Shown in pieces: positions 16,938-26,557 of a DNA stretch of 64,000 nt (position 1 is the first letter of the stretch; each line of letters starts with the position of its first letter). Where the stretch lies: assembly GCA_019635535.1 (NCBI GenBank), contig JAHBZH010000001.1, positions 2,384,995 to 2,448,994 of the forward strand, in the 5' to 3' direction. The notes under the pieces are model-generated. The model saw nothing but the letters and a program-made list of their open reading frames with translations. It was not told the origin of the DNA and did not search any database. This DNA is from Sphingomonas sp. (GTDB lineage Bacteria > Pseudomonadota > Alphaproteobacteria > Sphingomonadales > Sphingomonadaceae). Both the position numbers and the translations under genes were made by a program.

Positions 16938-18142
16938 CCCCTCCACGGCCGCAGCACGAGATCCTTGTGGATCACCGCCCGCAGCGGCCAGCCGGGGCGG
17001 ACGGTGAGCGTCGGCTGGACGTCGAGGTTTCGCTGCGTGATCCGGTCGCCGGCGCGGGCGGCGTTCTGCTGGGTCGACTCGCGGATCGCGCGCACGAGGT
17101 CGCCCTCGCCGTCGCCGAACGTCAGCTCGGTACCGACGCCAAGCAGCGTCGTGAGCGCGATGCCGGTGAGCAGCCGCCAGGTGTGGAAGTCGATCCGGTC
17201 GCGGACGCCGGCATAGCCCGAGAGGTCGGTGGCGGGCGCGTTGTCGAGGCGGATCGAGGAGCCGTCCGGAAACACGATCCGCTGCCAGACCAGCAGCGCG
17301 CGGCGCTGCCCGAACGCCACCGCGCTGTCATAGCTTCCGATCAGCCGGGCGCCCTGAGGCACCAGCACGGCGCGGCCGGTGGCGCTGTCGCGGACATTCT
17401 CGGTCACCTGCGCGATGACCGTCCCCGGCAGGTCCGAGTTGAGTCCGGTGACCAGGCTTGCCGGAATGATCGTGCCGGCGCTCAGCGTCCAGGGCGACGG
17501 CGCCGGCCGCAGCGGATAGGGGTTCGTGTCTCCCGCCGCGGACGGCGCGAACTCCGACCGCCTCGCCTGCCCCGCCCGGGCGCCCGCGGAAGGTGGCGGC
17601 TCCACGGCGATTTCGCCTTCGCCGGCCTGCGGCGCCGGGCCCGCGGGCGGCGGCGCACCGCCGCCTGCGCGTCCGGCGAGCTGGACGATCACGTTCGAGG
17701 CGCGCGCGGCCTGCCGCTCCGCTTCCAGGCGCTGGCGCTCGGCCTCGGCAGCCGCCCGCGCGCGGGCCGCGGCGTCGGGCTCCGTTCCCTCGCCGGATGG
17801 CCCCTCGAGGCTGCGCTGCTGCTCGAGGATGGGACGGCCGAGATCGCCCGGCAGCGGCGGGCCAAGGCGCGGCACGTCGCCATAGCTGGCGGGCGCGTCC
17901 GCGAGCGCCTCCGGCGACGCCTTGGCGGCCGGCGCGGCACCCTCGTCTGCACCCGCAGCGATCCGGAAGCTCGGCGGCTCGAGCGCGACCCAGGCCAGGG
18001 TCGCCAGCGTGGCGGCGACCGCGCCGGTGATGCCGATGATGAGGCCGCGCCGGAACCGCACCACCGGCCGGGGCGTGCCGCGCAGGACCAGCGTTTCGGG
18101 ATCCTCCTTCGGCGGCGGCGTTTCGCGGGGCGCGTCCGTCAT
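16934..18142 (-). CDS. trbI: conjugal transfer protein TrbI (VirB10-like)
   Basis: The 402-residue protein has an N-terminal cytoplasmic part, one membrane helix (about residues 34-55, LIIGITGAVAATLATLAWVA), a long proline/alanine-rich periplasmic linker and the conserved C-terminal VirB10 domain beginning near LSAGTIIPASLVTGLNSDLP. It spans both membranes and links the inner-membrane complex to the outer-membrane pore of the mating channel. ATG 18142 overlaps the trbG stop. Confidence 0.95.
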   Translation of the reverse strand: MTDAPRETPPPKEDPETLVLRGTPRPVVRFRRGLIIGITGAVAATLATLAWVALEPPSFRIAAGADEGAAPAAKASPEALADAPASYGDVPRLGPPLPGDLGRPILEQQRSLEGPSGEGTEPDAAARARAAAEAERQRLEAERQAARASNVIVQLAGRAGGGAPPPAGPAPQAGEGEIAVEPPPSAGARAGQARRSEFAPSAAGDTNPYPLRPAPSPWTLSAGTIIPASLVTGLNSDLPGTVIAQVTENVRDSATGRAVLVPQGARLIGSYDSAVAFGQRRALLVWQRIVFPDGSSIRLDNAPATDLSGYAGVRDRIDFHTWRLLTGIALTTLLGVGTELTFGDGEGDLVRAIRESTQQNAARAGDRITQRNLDVQPTLTVRPGWPLRAVIHKDLVLRPWRG

Positions 18143-19143
18143 GACGGCCTCCCGCGCCGCCGGCGCTCCCCGCGCGCGCCGTCGCGCACGATCCGCACCA
18201 CCTGCTGGCGCCGCTCGCCGAGCCGCAGCTCGGCGGCCTCGAACAGGCGGTCGACGACATAATAGCGGCCGCGGAGGCGATAGTTGACGAGCTCGGTCCG
18301 CCCGTTCGCGCCGCTGACGAACAAAGGCGGCGCCTCGCCCTGCGCGAGGCTCGCCGGGAACTCGATGAATACCTGGCTCCCGTCGTCGAACGCCCGGATC
18401 GGCCGCCAAAGCGGGTCGTCGCCCTCGATCCGGTAGCCGAAATCGAGCGCGTCCACCGCCACGCCGGCGGCGACCGGCGGCTCGGCGCCGGCGGCCTCTC
18501 CCGCCCGCAGCGCCAGCAATTCGCCTTCCGGGTAGGTCCAGGAGATGCTCGCCATCGCGGTGCGCGCCGTGCTCTCGAGCTGAACATGATAGACGCGCCG
18601 GTCGGTGGTGATGACGAGATTGGTGCGCAGGTCCACGGCCGAGGGCTTGACCAGGATGTGGGTCCGGCGCGCGGCTCCAGCGCCACTGGTCGTGTCGCCG
18701 ATCACCCAGCGGGCGGTGTCGCCGGCGGCGACCGAGATCAGGGTCTCGCCGGGCTGGAGCGCGATCTCGCTCACCCGCTCGGGCGCGGTGTAGAGCCGGT
18801 AGAGCGCGCCCTGCGCCCAGGCATAGACCTGCACGGCGTTCACATAGGAATCGCGGCTCGGCTCGCGCAATGCCGCGCGATTGGCGGCCTCGACCCGCGA
18901 CACGGGCGGCCCGGCCGCGCGGCGGCGGCCGGGCTCGGGCGGCGGCAGGCGCTGCTCCACCGCCAAAGGCGCGCTCGCCGCGACCTGTGCGGGCTCGGGC
19001 GCCGGATCGGGAACCAGGACCGCCGGCGAGAAGACGGCGCCCGGCGCAAGGGCCCGCGCGGCCGCCGGCTCGACCGCCCGGCTTCCCGCGCAGGCGCAGA
19101 GGGAAAGGGTGGACGTCATGGCAAGAAGGAAGGTCCGGGTCAT
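18139..19143 (-). CDS. trbG: conjugal transfer protein TrbG (VirB9-like)
   Basis: The 334-residue protein starts MTRTFLLAMTSTLSLCACAG, a signal peptide with a lipobox-like LCAC, so it may be a lipoprotein. A proline-rich stretch (about 30-90) leads into the VirB9/TrbG domain (QVYAWAQGALYRLYTAPERV, then the C-terminal IEGDDPLWRPIRAFDDGSQV). VirB9 proteins form part of the outer-membrane core. Gene order and overlaps (ATGA with trbI, four bases with trbF) match other Trb clusters. Confidence 0.95.
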   Translation of the reverse strand: MTRTFLLAMTSTLSLCACAGSRAVEPAAARALAPGAVFSPAVLVPDPAPEPAQVAASAPLAVEQRLPPPEPGRRRAAGPPVSRVEAANRAALREPSRDSYVNAVQVYAWAQGALYRLYTAPERVSEIALQPGETLISVAAGDTARWVIGDTTSGAGAARRTHILVKPSAVDLRTNLVITTDRRVYHVQLESTARTAMASISWTYPEGELLALRAGEAAGAEPPVAAGVAVDALDFGYRIEGDDPLWRPIRAFDDGSQVFIEFPASLAQGEAPPLFVSGANGRTELVNYRLRGRYYVVDRLFEAAELRLGERRQQVVRIVRDGARGERRRRGRPS

Positions 19144-19961
19144 TGGCTGTTCCTCTCGGAAGGCTGAGGTTCGGAAGCGGGCGCGGCGAGGTTCGCGTCG
19201 AGCGGAGAGCCCGAAGGAAGCGAAGGCGGCGCCGGCGCCTCGCTCCGCGGCGCCGCCGGGGCCGGCGACGGCGGCGGCACGTCGAGCTCCCGGCTCCAGT
19301 CGATCGCCTCGACATAGAGGCCGAGCGGATTCTCGCGCAGCGTCTCGGCCGAGGAAGGCGGCCGCACGACGATGGTCAGGATCGCGGTCCAGCGCGAGCT
19401 GCCGGCGAGGCTGCCGCGCTCATATGCGCTCTCGGTCCACTTGACCTGGAACGAGCGGTCGGAGGCGCGAACGACGCTGGTCACCTGCACCGACACCGTC
19501 CGCTCGCCGATCCGGCCGAACGGATCGGCGCCGCGCGCATATTCGCCGAGGAACCGGGCACCGCGCTCGGTCACGAAGTCGTAGGCCGACAGCCAGTTCT
19601 GACGCATCAGCACCGGGTCGAGCGAGACCGAGCGGACGTTCGTGATGAACCTTCCCAGATGCCAGGCGATCTGCGGGTCGGTCGGGCGATAGTCCGCCTC
19701 GGCCGGCGCGACGCTGCGCGCCTCTCCCAACGCGTCGACCTCGACGACATAGGGCACCACCCGGCTCTGCATCGACTGCCAGAGCAGCCCGGCCGACAGG
19801 CCGCCCGAGAGCAGCAGCCCGCCGAACGCCATCAGCCGCCAGTTGCGGGCCTGCACCCGCGCCGAGCCGATCCTTTCGTCCCACACCTGCCCCGCCCGCT
19901 GATAGGGGGTCTCCGGCTCGGGCGTGTGCCCGTAGCGCTGCACCGCGCGCCTGAATCGCAT
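19140..19961 (-). CDS. trbF: conjugal transfer protein TrbF (VirB8-like)
   Basis: The 273-residue protein starts MRFRRAVQRYGHTPEPETPY, typical of TrbF, with one membrane helix near residues 42-62 (MAFGGLLLSGGLSAGLLWQS) and a periplasmic VirB8/NTF2-like domain (VVPYVVEVDALGEARSVAPA onward). It nucleates assembly of the inner-membrane complex. The proline-rich C-terminal tail (PPPSPAPAAPRSEAP) is a variable extension. Internal ATG 19961 is chosen over the long upstream extension, which overlaps trbL. Confidence 0.95.
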   Translation of the reverse strand: MRFRRAVQRYGHTPEPETPYQRAGQVWDERIGSARVQARNWRLMAFGGLLLSGGLSAGLLWQSMQSRVVPYVVEVDALGEARSVAPAEADYRPTDPQIAWHLGRFITNVRSVSLDPVLMRQNWLSAYDFVTERGARFLGEYARGADPFGRIGERTVSVQVTSVVRASDRSFQVKWTESAYERGSLAGSSRWTAILTIVVRPPSSAETLRENPLGLYVEAIDWSRELDVPPPSPAPAAPRSEAPAPPSLPSGSPLDANLAAPASEPQPSERNSQ

Positions 19962-19963
19962 GA

Positions 19964-21265
19964 TCAGTCCTCTCTTTCCTTGATGTCGGGGGTAGCGGCC
20001 GCGCCGCCGCGGTCGCCCTCGCGCACCGCCTGGAGCGCGACCTGTCGACGGTGGCGCGCCGACTGCTCGGCCCGCAGCCGCCGAGCCCAGGCAGGCGCTT
20101 CCTCGCCGCCGCCCGAACCGATGCCGGCCGAACCCGACGACGCGCCCGCGCCCGCGAACAAAGCCGCCCGTTGGCCGCGCTCCGCGGCGGCGCCGAGCCC
20201 GGCGGCCGCGCCGACCCGGTCGCGCACCGCGCCGGCGCCGGTGCGCGCGACGCCGCCGAGTCCCGCGCCGACGCTCCTCGAGCCGGACGTTTCCTGGCCG
20301 AGCCGGTATGAGGCGTGGGCGGCGGCGCCCATCGAGGTGCCGGCGCGAAGCGCCCCCATCGTCCCGCCGGCGAGCCCACGCGCGCCAGCGACCGCGGCGC
20401 CGCCGCCGATCGCGAGCGTGCCGACCGCCGCGGCGGCCGTTCCTACCGCCGCGCCCGCGCCCAGCTGCGGTGCGCCGGCGACGAGGCCCGAGGCGATCGA
20501 CGGCCCGAAGATGCCGAGCCCGAACAGAGCGAGGCTGGCGAGCACGAGGCTCATCGCCTGGGCAAGGTCGGTCTCCTCGCCGGCCGCGGTCCGGAACTCG
20601 TCGAAGAAGCCCGAGCCGATGCCGACGATGACGGCGAGCACCATCACCTTGATGCCGGACGAGACGACATTGCCGAGCACCCGCTCGGCGAGGAAGGAGG
20701 TTCGGTTCCACAAAGCGAACGGCACCAGCACGAACCCGGCGAGCGTGGTCAGCTTGAACTCGATGATGGTGATGAACAGCTGGATCGCCAGCACGAAGAA
20801 GGCGATGATGACGAACAGCCAGGCGATCATCAGCACCGAGATGGTGAGGAAGTTCTCGAAGAAGGCGATCGGGCCGAGCAGCTCGCTGACCTGATCGAGC
20901 AGGGGCCGCGCCGCGTCGAACCCGGTGCCCGCGACATAGCCCGGCCGCAGCAGGTCGTCGGCGCTCATCCCCCCGCCGCCGGCGGTGATGCCGAGCCCGG
21001 CGAACGAGCGGAAGATGATGTCGGCGAGGGTGGAAAAGGAGCCGAGGATCAGCGCGAACGCGCCGACATAGAGGATCTTCTTCAGGAACCGGCCGATGAG
21101 GTCGTCCTCGCCGCCCATCGCCCAGAACAGGCCGGCAAGCGTGATGTCGATCCCGACCAGCACCGTCGTCAGGAAGGCGACGTCGCCGCCCAGCAGGCCG
21201 AACCCGCTGTCGATATATTGGATGAACGCCGCCATGAAGCGGTCGATCACATTGAGGTCGTCCAT
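19964..21265 (-). CDS. trbL: conjugal transfer protein TrbL (VirB6-like)
   Basis: The 433-residue polytopic protein has about six membrane segments in its first 260 residues (for example FLTTVLVGIDITLAGLFWAM and FLTISVLMIAWLFVIIAFFV) and a glycine/alanine-rich, low-complexity C-terminal half, as usual for TrbL. It forms part of the inner-membrane channel. The gene lies two bases upstream of trbF and 106 bases downstream of trbJ. No trbK is visible in that gap. Confidence 0.93.
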   Translation of the reverse strand: MDDLNVIDRFMAAFIQYIDSGFGLLGGDVAFLTTVLVGIDITLAGLFWAMGGEDDLIGRFLKKILYVGAFALILGSFSTLADIIFRSFAGLGITAGGGGMSADDLLRPGYVAGTGFDAARPLLDQVSELLGPIAFFENFLTISVLMIAWLFVIIAFFVLAIQLFITIIEFKLTTLAGFVLVPFALWNRTSFLAERVLGNVVSSGIKVMVLAVIVGIGSGFFDEFRTAAGEETDLAQAMSLVLASLALFGLGIFGPSIASGLVAGAPQLGAGAAVGTAAAAVGTLAIGGGAAVAGARGLAGGTMGALRAGTSMGAAAHASYRLGQETSGSRSVGAGLGGVARTGAGAVRDRVGAAAGLGAAAERGQRAALFAGAGASSGSAGIGSGGGEEAPAWARRLRAEQSARHRRQVALQAVREGDRGGAAATPDIKERED

Positions 21266-21371
21266 CGCTCGCGTTCCGTCCGATTGCAGGAGATTGCCGC
21301 GGGGCGTCCCGAGGGGGAGCAGGAGCCCCGCGGCGGGCGCGGCTTTTTCGCCGCCGCGCCCGAGCTCGTGG

Positions 21372-22109
21372 TCAGTCGCGTTCCGGCGTGTAGGCGGAGC
21401 CCGATCCCAGGAACCGCCGCGTCGCCGCGCGACCGTCCTCCTCGGCCTGCGCCCGGCGCGCGCGCTCGATCGCCGCGCCCCTGAACTCGCTCGCCATCAG
21501 GCTCTGGAGCTGGAGCTGCTGCCGGACCCCGAGCGCGATGAGCTGGTTCGCCGCCTGCTGCGCGGCGAGGCCGCCGGCCGCTCCCTGGCTGCGCGCGACG
21601 AGGTCGGCGAGCAGCCCGGCGTCGGCGCGGACATTCTCGGCGACCTGAGCCTGCACGCCCATCGCCTGGCGGAACCCCGCCATCGCCGCGTCGAGCCGGG
21701 CGCGCGCCTGCGCGACGCGGGCGTCGCGGCCGAGCACGCGCTCGACCGCGCCCGGGAACAGCTCGCGCACCCGCTCGTCGAGCCGATCGATCCGGAAGTC
21801 GATGCCGCGGGCCTGGTCCATCAGGCGGTCGATCCCCTGCATCGCTTCACGCATCCGCTGAAGTTCGGGAAAGTCGATCCGCTCGAGGTTGCGCGCCATG
21901 TTCTGGAGCATCGCCGCCTCGTTCTGGAGCGAGGCGATCTGGTGGTTGATCTGCTCGAGCGCCCGGGCGGCCTGCAGGATATTCTGCGCGTAGTTGGTGG
22001 CGTCGAACACCGGGATCGCCGCCGCCGGGCTCGCCGGGACCAGGAACGTGCCGCCGACCGTCAATGCGGTGCCCGCGGCAAGGGCGATCGCCATCCTCAT
22101 TCTCTTCAC
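21372..22109 (-). CDS. trbJ: conjugal transfer protein TrbJ (VirB5-like)
   Basis: The 245-residue protein has a signal peptide (MKRMRMAIALAAGTALTVGG with the Ala-rich region PASPAAAIPV before cleavage) and a long helical domain (NYAQNILQAARALEQINHQI onward), as in VirB5/TrbJ minor pilus-tip proteins. GTG 22109 is favoured over the internal ATGs because AAGGAG lies seven bases upstream. It overlaps the trbE stop by four bases. Confidence 0.92.
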   Translation of the reverse strand: MKRMRMAIALAAGTALTVGGTFLVPASPAAAIPVFDATNYAQNILQAARALEQINHQIASLQNEAAMLQNMARNLERIDFPELQRMREAMQGIDRLMDQARGIDFRIDRLDERVRELFPGAVERVLGRDARVAQARARLDAAMAGFRQAMGVQAQVAENVRADAGLLADLVARSQGAAGGLAAQQAANQLIALGVRQQLQLQSLMASEFRGAAIERARRAQAEEDGRAATRRFLGSGSAYTPERD

Positions 22110-24559
22110 GTCGTTTCTCCTTCGGGGGGTGGGGGATCGGGGAAGCGGTCGAGCGCGCCGGCGGCCCAGCCGAGGCCGCAGGCCTCGAGCCAGCGGCGCG
22201 CGAACTCCTCGCCGCCGCTTGCCGCGAGGATGCTCTCGATGCGGCGCTGGCTCGCCGGATCCGAGGCACCGCAGAAAGCGAGCGCGATGGGGCCGAGGCC
22301 GAGATCGAACAGGCGGTTGCCGCGTCGCGACTGGAGATAATAATCGCGCTTGGGCGTCGCGCGCGCGATCAGCTCGACCTGGCGCGCGTTGAGGCCGAAC
22401 CTCTCGTAGGCGGCGCGCGCCTGCGGCTCGACCGCGCGGTCGTTGGGCAGGAAGATGCGCTGCGGGCAGCTTTCGACGATCGCCGGGGCGATGCTCGAGT
22501 CCGCGATGTCGGCGAGGCTCTGGGTCGCGAACACGACCGCGACATTCTTCTTGCGCAGCACCTTCAGCCATTCGCGGATGCGCGCGGCGAACAAGGGATT
22601 GTCGAGGAACAGCCAGGCCTCGTCGAGGATCAGCAAAGTGGGGCGGCCGTCGAACCGCTCCTCGAGCCGGTGGAACAGATAGGTGAGCACCGGCAGCACC
22701 GCGCCGGCCTGGCCCATCAGCGTCTCGGTCTCGAAGCACTGGACGTCGGCCAGCGCGAGGGCGTCCTCGGCGGCGTCGAGCAGGGCGCCGAACGGCCCCT
22801 CGAGCGTGTAGGGCAAGAGCGCCGCCTTGAGCGCGTTCGACTGCAAGAGCAGCGACAGGCCGGTCAGGGTGCGTTCCTCAACCGGCGCGGAAGCGAGGCT
22901 GCCGAGCGCCGACCAGAGCGCGTCCCTGATTTCGGGCATCACCGCCACCTTCTGCTGCTCGAGCAGGGCGGCGAGCCATTCCGCGGCCCAGCCGCGCTCG
23001 GCCGCCTCGTCGATCCGCCGCAGCGGCTGGAAGGCGAGCTCCGGCGCCTCGGCGCCGTCGCCGGCGCCGAGCGCGTGGTGGACGCCGCCCATCGCCAGCA
23101 CCGCCGCGCGCGCCGACCAGCCCTTGTCGAAGATGGCGACCCGGGCGTCCTCATAGCGCCGGAACTGCAGCGCCAGCAGAGCGAGCAGCACCGACTTGCC
23201 GGCGCCGGTCGGGCCGACGATCAGCATGTGGCCGACATCGCCGACATGGGTCGAGAGGCGAAACGGCGTCGAGCCGCTCGTCTGCGCGAACAGCAGCGGC
23301 GGCCCCGCGAGATGCGCGTTCTCCGCCGGCCCGGCCCAGACCGACGACAAGGGCATCAGATGGGCGAGATTGAGCGTGTGGACGAGCGGCTGGCGGACAT
23401 TGGCATAAGCGTGGCCGGGCAGGCTGGAGAGCCAGGCCTCGACCGCGTTGAGCCGCTCGCGCTTGGCGGTGAAGCCGAGCCCGTTCACCACCCGCTCCAC
23501 GGCCCTCACCTTCTCGTCGGCGGCGCGGGGATCGGCGTCGGCGACGGTGATCGTCGCGGTCAAATGGCCGAACGCGACATAATCCTGGCCGAGGGCCTGG
23601 AGCGCCGCGTCGGCGTCGGCGACCTTGTTGTCGGCGTCGCTGTCGGTGAGCTGGACGGGCTGGTTGTACATCACCTCGCGAAGCAAGGCGGTCACCGACT
23701 TGCGCTTGTTGAACCATTGCCGGCGAAGCCGGGTGAGCGCACGGGTCGCATCCGCCTTGTCGAGCGGGATGAAGCGGGTCACCCAGCGATAGCCGAAATC
23801 CTGATGGTTGAGCGCGTCGAGCAGCCCGGGCCGGCTCAGCGCCGGAAAGCCGAGCACGGTCAGGGTGCGCAGGTGAAGGTCGCCGAGCATCGGCTCGAGC
23901 CCGCCGGCGAGGGGCGTGTCGGCGAGCAGGGCGTCGAGATAGATCGGCGTCTCGGGGACGGCGACGCGATGGCGGCGGTCCGAGACGGCGCGGTGAAGGA
24001 AGGTCAGCGTCTCCCCGTCGTCGAGCGGGGCCACCTGCGGCATGAATCCCGACAGCAGGTCCATCGCGCGGTCGGTCTCGGCGACGAACGCCCCGAGCGC
24101 CTCGCGCCAGTCGCGGCCCTTGCCGTCCCCGGAGCGCGCGACCAGCGAGCGCTCGGCCGCGGCCTGGCCGTCGGGCGGCGGCAGCCAGACCAAAGTCAGA
24201 TAGTAGAGGCTCTCAAAATGGTCGCGCTCGCCCTCGAAGCTCGCCTGGCGCTCCTTGTCGACGAGCCAGGAGGCGGGGTCGGGAAAAACGCTTTCGGGAT
24301 AGCCGAGCGCCTCGACCCGCTCGGCCTCGAAGAACAAGGCCCAGCCCGAGCCGAACCGTTTCAGCGCATTGTTGACCCGCGCCGCGGCCGAGACCAGCTC
24401 GGCCTCGGTCGCGCTTTCGAGGTCGGGCCCGCGGAACCGGCAGGTGCGCTGGAAGCTGCCGTCCTTGTTGAGCACGACGCCGGGCGCGACCAGGGCCGCC
24501 CAGGGCAGATGGTCGGCGAGCCGGTCGGCGCGGGCGCGATATTCGCCGATCCTCAGCAT
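22106..24559 (-). CDS. trbE: conjugal transfer ATPase TrbE (VirB4-like)
   Basis: The 817-residue ATPase powers pilus biogenesis and transfer. Walker A is LIVGPTGAGKSVLLALLALQ (about residue 445) and Walker B is RPTLLILDEAWLFLDNPLF (near 640), with the CagE/TrbE N-terminal domain in front. ATG 24559 (MLRIGEYRARADRLADHLPW) is the usual TrbE start, rather than an arginine-rich extension that overlaps trbD. It overlaps trbD at its 5' end and trbJ at its 3' end. Confidence 0.96.
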   Translation of the reverse strand: MLRIGEYRARADRLADHLPWAALVAPGVVLNKDGSFQRTCRFRGPDLESATEAELVSAAARVNNALKRFGSGWALFFEAERVEALGYPESVFPDPASWLVDKERQASFEGERDHFESLYYLTLVWLPPPDGQAAAERSLVARSGDGKGRDWREALGAFVAETDRAMDLLSGFMPQVAPLDDGETLTFLHRAVSDRRHRVAVPETPIYLDALLADTPLAGGLEPMLGDLHLRTLTVLGFPALSRPGLLDALNHQDFGYRWVTRFIPLDKADATRALTRLRRQWFNKRKSVTALLREVMYNQPVQLTDSDADNKVADADAALQALGQDYVAFGHLTATITVADADPRAADEKVRAVERVVNGLGFTAKRERLNAVEAWLSSLPGHAYANVRQPLVHTLNLAHLMPLSSVWAGPAENAHLAGPPLLFAQTSGSTPFRLSTHVGDVGHMLIVGPTGAGKSVLLALLALQFRRYEDARVAIFDKGWSARAAVLAMGGVHHALGAGDGAEAPELAFQPLRRIDEAAERGWAAEWLAALLEQQKVAVMPEIRDALWSALGSLASAPVEERTLTGLSLLLQSNALKAALLPYTLEGPFGALLDAAEDALALADVQCFETETLMGQAGAVLPVLTYLFHRLEERFDGRPTLLILDEAWLFLDNPLFAARIREWLKVLRKKNVAVVFATQSLADIADSSIAPAIVESCPQRIFLPNDRAVEPQARAAYERFGLNARQVELIARATPKRDYYLQSRRGNRLFDLGLGPIALAFCGASDPASQRRIESILAASGGEEFARRWLEACGLGWAAGALDRFPDPPPPEGETT

Positions 24560-24825
24560 GAGAGATGCCCCCGCTGGCGAAGATGGCGCACCAGGACGGC
24601 CGCGAAATCCGGGTCGCGCTTGGCGGCGACCACGGCGACCGAATGGCCGAGCGCCCAGAGGACAAGGCCGGCGATCCACTGTTGCAGGCCGAGCCCCAGA
24701 GCGGCCGCGACGGTGCCGTTGAGGATCGCGATCGCGCGCGGCGCGCCGCCGAGCAGGATCGGCTCGACCAGGGCGCGGTGGATCGGCGCCTCGAACCCTT
24801 CGATGTGCGGAGCCGCACCGTTCAC
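24553..24825 (-). CDS. trbD: conjugal transfer protein TrbD (VirB3-like)
   Basis: The 90-residue protein has the TrbD/VirB3 layout: a short N-terminus ending GFEAPIHRALVEPILLGGAP, two adjacent hydrophobic segments (residues about 32-65) and a charged C-terminal helix. It is an inner-membrane partner of TrbE. The gene overlaps trbE by seven bases and trbC by four. Confidence 0.93.
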   Translation of the reverse strand: MNGAAPHIEGFEAPIHRALVEPILLGGAPRAIAILNGTVAAALGLGLQQWIAGLVLWALGHSVAVVAAKRDPDFAAVLVRHLRQRGHLSC

Positions 24826-25160
24826 GAGATCAACGCCCCGCCGCCGAAGCTGAAGAAGGAGAGGAAGAAGGAGGAGGCGGCGAAGGCGATCGAGAGCCCG
24901 AAGATGATCTGGATGAGCCGCCGAAAGCCTCCCGCGGTCTCGCCGAACGCGAGGGTGAGCCCGGTGACGATGATGATGATCACCGCGATGATCTTGGCGA
25001 CCGGCCCCTGCACCGATTCGAGCACGCGCTGGAGCGGCTCCTCCCAGGGCATACCCGAGCCGGCGGCCCGGGCCTGGACGGCGAGCAAAGCGGCGGCGGC
25101 GAGCAGGCCGGCGGCGGCGCTGCGCGCGACGCGGAGGGGACGGGCTTCAACCATGTTCAT
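24822..25160 (-). CDS. trbC: conjugal transfer protein TrbC (VirB2-like pilin)
   Basis: The 112-residue protein has a long signal sequence (residues 1-34, ending AVQARA) and two hydrophobic segments (IIAVIIIIVTGLTLAFGE and IIFGLSIAFAASSFFLSFFS), the hallmarks of VirB2/TrbC pilins. Its phenylalanine/serine/glycine-rich end (FFSFGGGALIS) is typical of the family. ATG 25160 (MNMVEARP) lies five bases after the trbB stop; a second ATG is two codons downstream. Confidence 0.93.
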   Translation of the reverse strand: MNMVEARPLRVARSAAAGLLAAAALLAVQARAAGSGMPWEEPLQRVLESVQGPVAKIIAVIIIIVTGLTLAFGETAGGFRRLIQIIFGLSIAFAASSFFLSFFSFGGGALIS

Positions 25161-25165
25161 ACTCC

Positions 25166-26143
25166 TCAGTCTGGATTTTCGGGATCGAGGGGACGGAGCG
25201 CATAGTCGCCGGCGGCATCGAGCCCCTCGACGGCCTCGATCGCGCCGATGCGGCGGGCGGTGCCCCGCCCCTCGATGAAGACGATGAGATCGATCGCGTC
25301 GGCGACCAGCCGGCGCGGCACGGTGACGACGGCTTCCTGGATCAGCTGCTCGAGCCGGTAGAGCGCCGACCTCGCGCTGTTCGCGTGGACGGTGGCGATG
25401 CCGCCGGGATGGCCGGTGTTCCAGGCCTTGAGCATGTCGAGCGCCTCGCCGCCCCGGACCTCGCCGACGATGATCCGGTCGGGCCGCAGGCGCAGGGTCG
25501 AGCGGACGAGGTCGGCCATCGCCACCACGCCGGACCGGGTCCTCAGCGCCACCGTGTCCGGCGCCGCGCACTGCAGCTCGCGCGTGTCCTCGATCAGGAT
25601 GACCCGCTCGTCATGAGCGGCGAGCTCGGCGAGCAGGGCGTTGGCGAGGGTCGTCTTGCCGGAGCTGGTCCCGCCGGCGACGAGGATATTGCGGCGATCG
25701 ACGACGGCGCCGGCGAGCGCCCTCGCCGCTTCCGCGGTCATGATCCCGTCGCTCACATAATCGAGCAGCGCGTAGATCCGCGTCGCGGGCTTGCGGATCG
25801 AGAAGCAGGGACCGGTCGCTACCGGCGGCAAGATGCCTTCGAACCGCTCGCCGGCGAGACCCTCGCCGTGCGGGGGCAGCTCGGCGCTGACGATCGGCGC
25901 CGCGCCATGGACCTCGGTTCGGGCGTGGCTCGCGACCAGGCGGATGATCCGCTCGATCTGCGCGGACTCGAGGACGAGGCCGGTATCGCACCGCCCCTGC
26001 CCGAGCCGGTCGAGCCGGAGCGCGCCGTCGGGATTGACCATCACCTCGATCACATGCGGGTCGGCCAGCGCCTCGGCGATCGCCGGCCCCATCGCCGTGC
26101 GCAGCATCGCGCGCCGGCGCTCCAAGGATTCGGACGCGCTCAT
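25166..26143 (-). CDS. trbB: conjugal transfer ATPase TrbB (VirB11-like)
   Basis: The 325-residue hexameric secretion ATPase has Walker A in ILVAGGTSSGKTTLANALLA (about residue 155), the Asp box VILIEDTRELQC and Walker B with the His box in RIIVGEVRGGEALDMLKAWN then GHPGGIATVHANS. It energises pilus assembly and substrate transfer with TrbE and TraG. Its start overlaps the stop of the preceding RHH gene by four bases. Confidence 0.96.
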   Translation of the reverse strand: MSASESLERRRAMLRTAMGPAIAEALADPHVIEVMVNPDGALRLDRLGQGRCDTGLVLESAQIERIIRLVASHARTEVHGAAPIVSAELPPHGEGLAGERFEGILPPVATGPCFSIRKPATRIYALLDYVSDGIMTAEAARALAGAVVDRRNILVAGGTSSGKTTLANALLAELAAHDERVILIEDTRELQCAAPDTVALRTRSGVVAMADLVRSTLRLRPDRIIVGEVRGGEALDMLKAWNTGHPGGIATVHANSARSALYRLEQLIQEAVVTVPRRLVADAIDLIVFIEGRGTARRIGAIEAVEGLDAAGDYALRPLDPENPD

Positions 26144-26550
26144 CGCTCCTCATCCTCCTCGGGCAGGAAGGTGATGCGCCCGCTGGCGAGCCGGCGGGCG
26201 ACGCGCTCGACGAAGGCCGCGAACCGGTCGCGCCCGACCGCCCGCGCCGCCTCGTCGCCCTCGGGAAGCGGCGCATTGACGGTCAGCATGTAGCGGACGA
26301 ACAGAGCGAGGCTCTCGAGCTGGACATGGCCGTCCCGCTCGATCCGGGCGAGCTGGTTCGACAGGCGGTCGAGCCGCCGGGCGAAGCGAAGCTCCATCTC
26401 GTCCGCGCCCTTGCGGTCGAGCCAGGCGGTGAGCGCCTCGGCGAGGATCCGCGACCTGGTGACGCCCGGCGCGCGCGCCAGCGCCTCGAGCCGCTCGCTG
26501 ACCGCCTTTGGCAGAAAGAGCTGGTGGCGGACGGAATCGGAGCGCGCCAT
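26140..26550 (-). CDS. ribbon-helix-helix (CopG-like) protein before trbB
   Basis: The 136-residue protein begins MARSDSVRHQLFLPKAVSER followed by LEALARAPGVTRSRILAEAL, a ribbon-helix-helix DNA-binding pattern. The remaining helical part has no known domain. A CopG-family gene between traG and trbB is standard in Tn4371-type ICEs and is thought to regulate transfer genes. It lies seven bases after the traG stop. Confidence 0.9.
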   Translation of the reverse strand: MARSDSVRHQLFLPKAVSERLEALARAPGVTRSRILAEALTAWLDRKGADEMELRFARRLDRLSNQLARIERDGHVQLESLALFVRYMLTVNAPLPEGDEAARAVGRDRFAAFVERVARRLASGRITFLPEEDEER

Positions 26551-26557
26551 GGCCGCC

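Noticed and set aside
22064..24853. A 929-codon plus-strand open frame across trbE/trbD
   Set aside because: It is the antisense shadow of trbE and trbD: no ribosome binding site, arginine- and glutamate-rich composition, and no domain.
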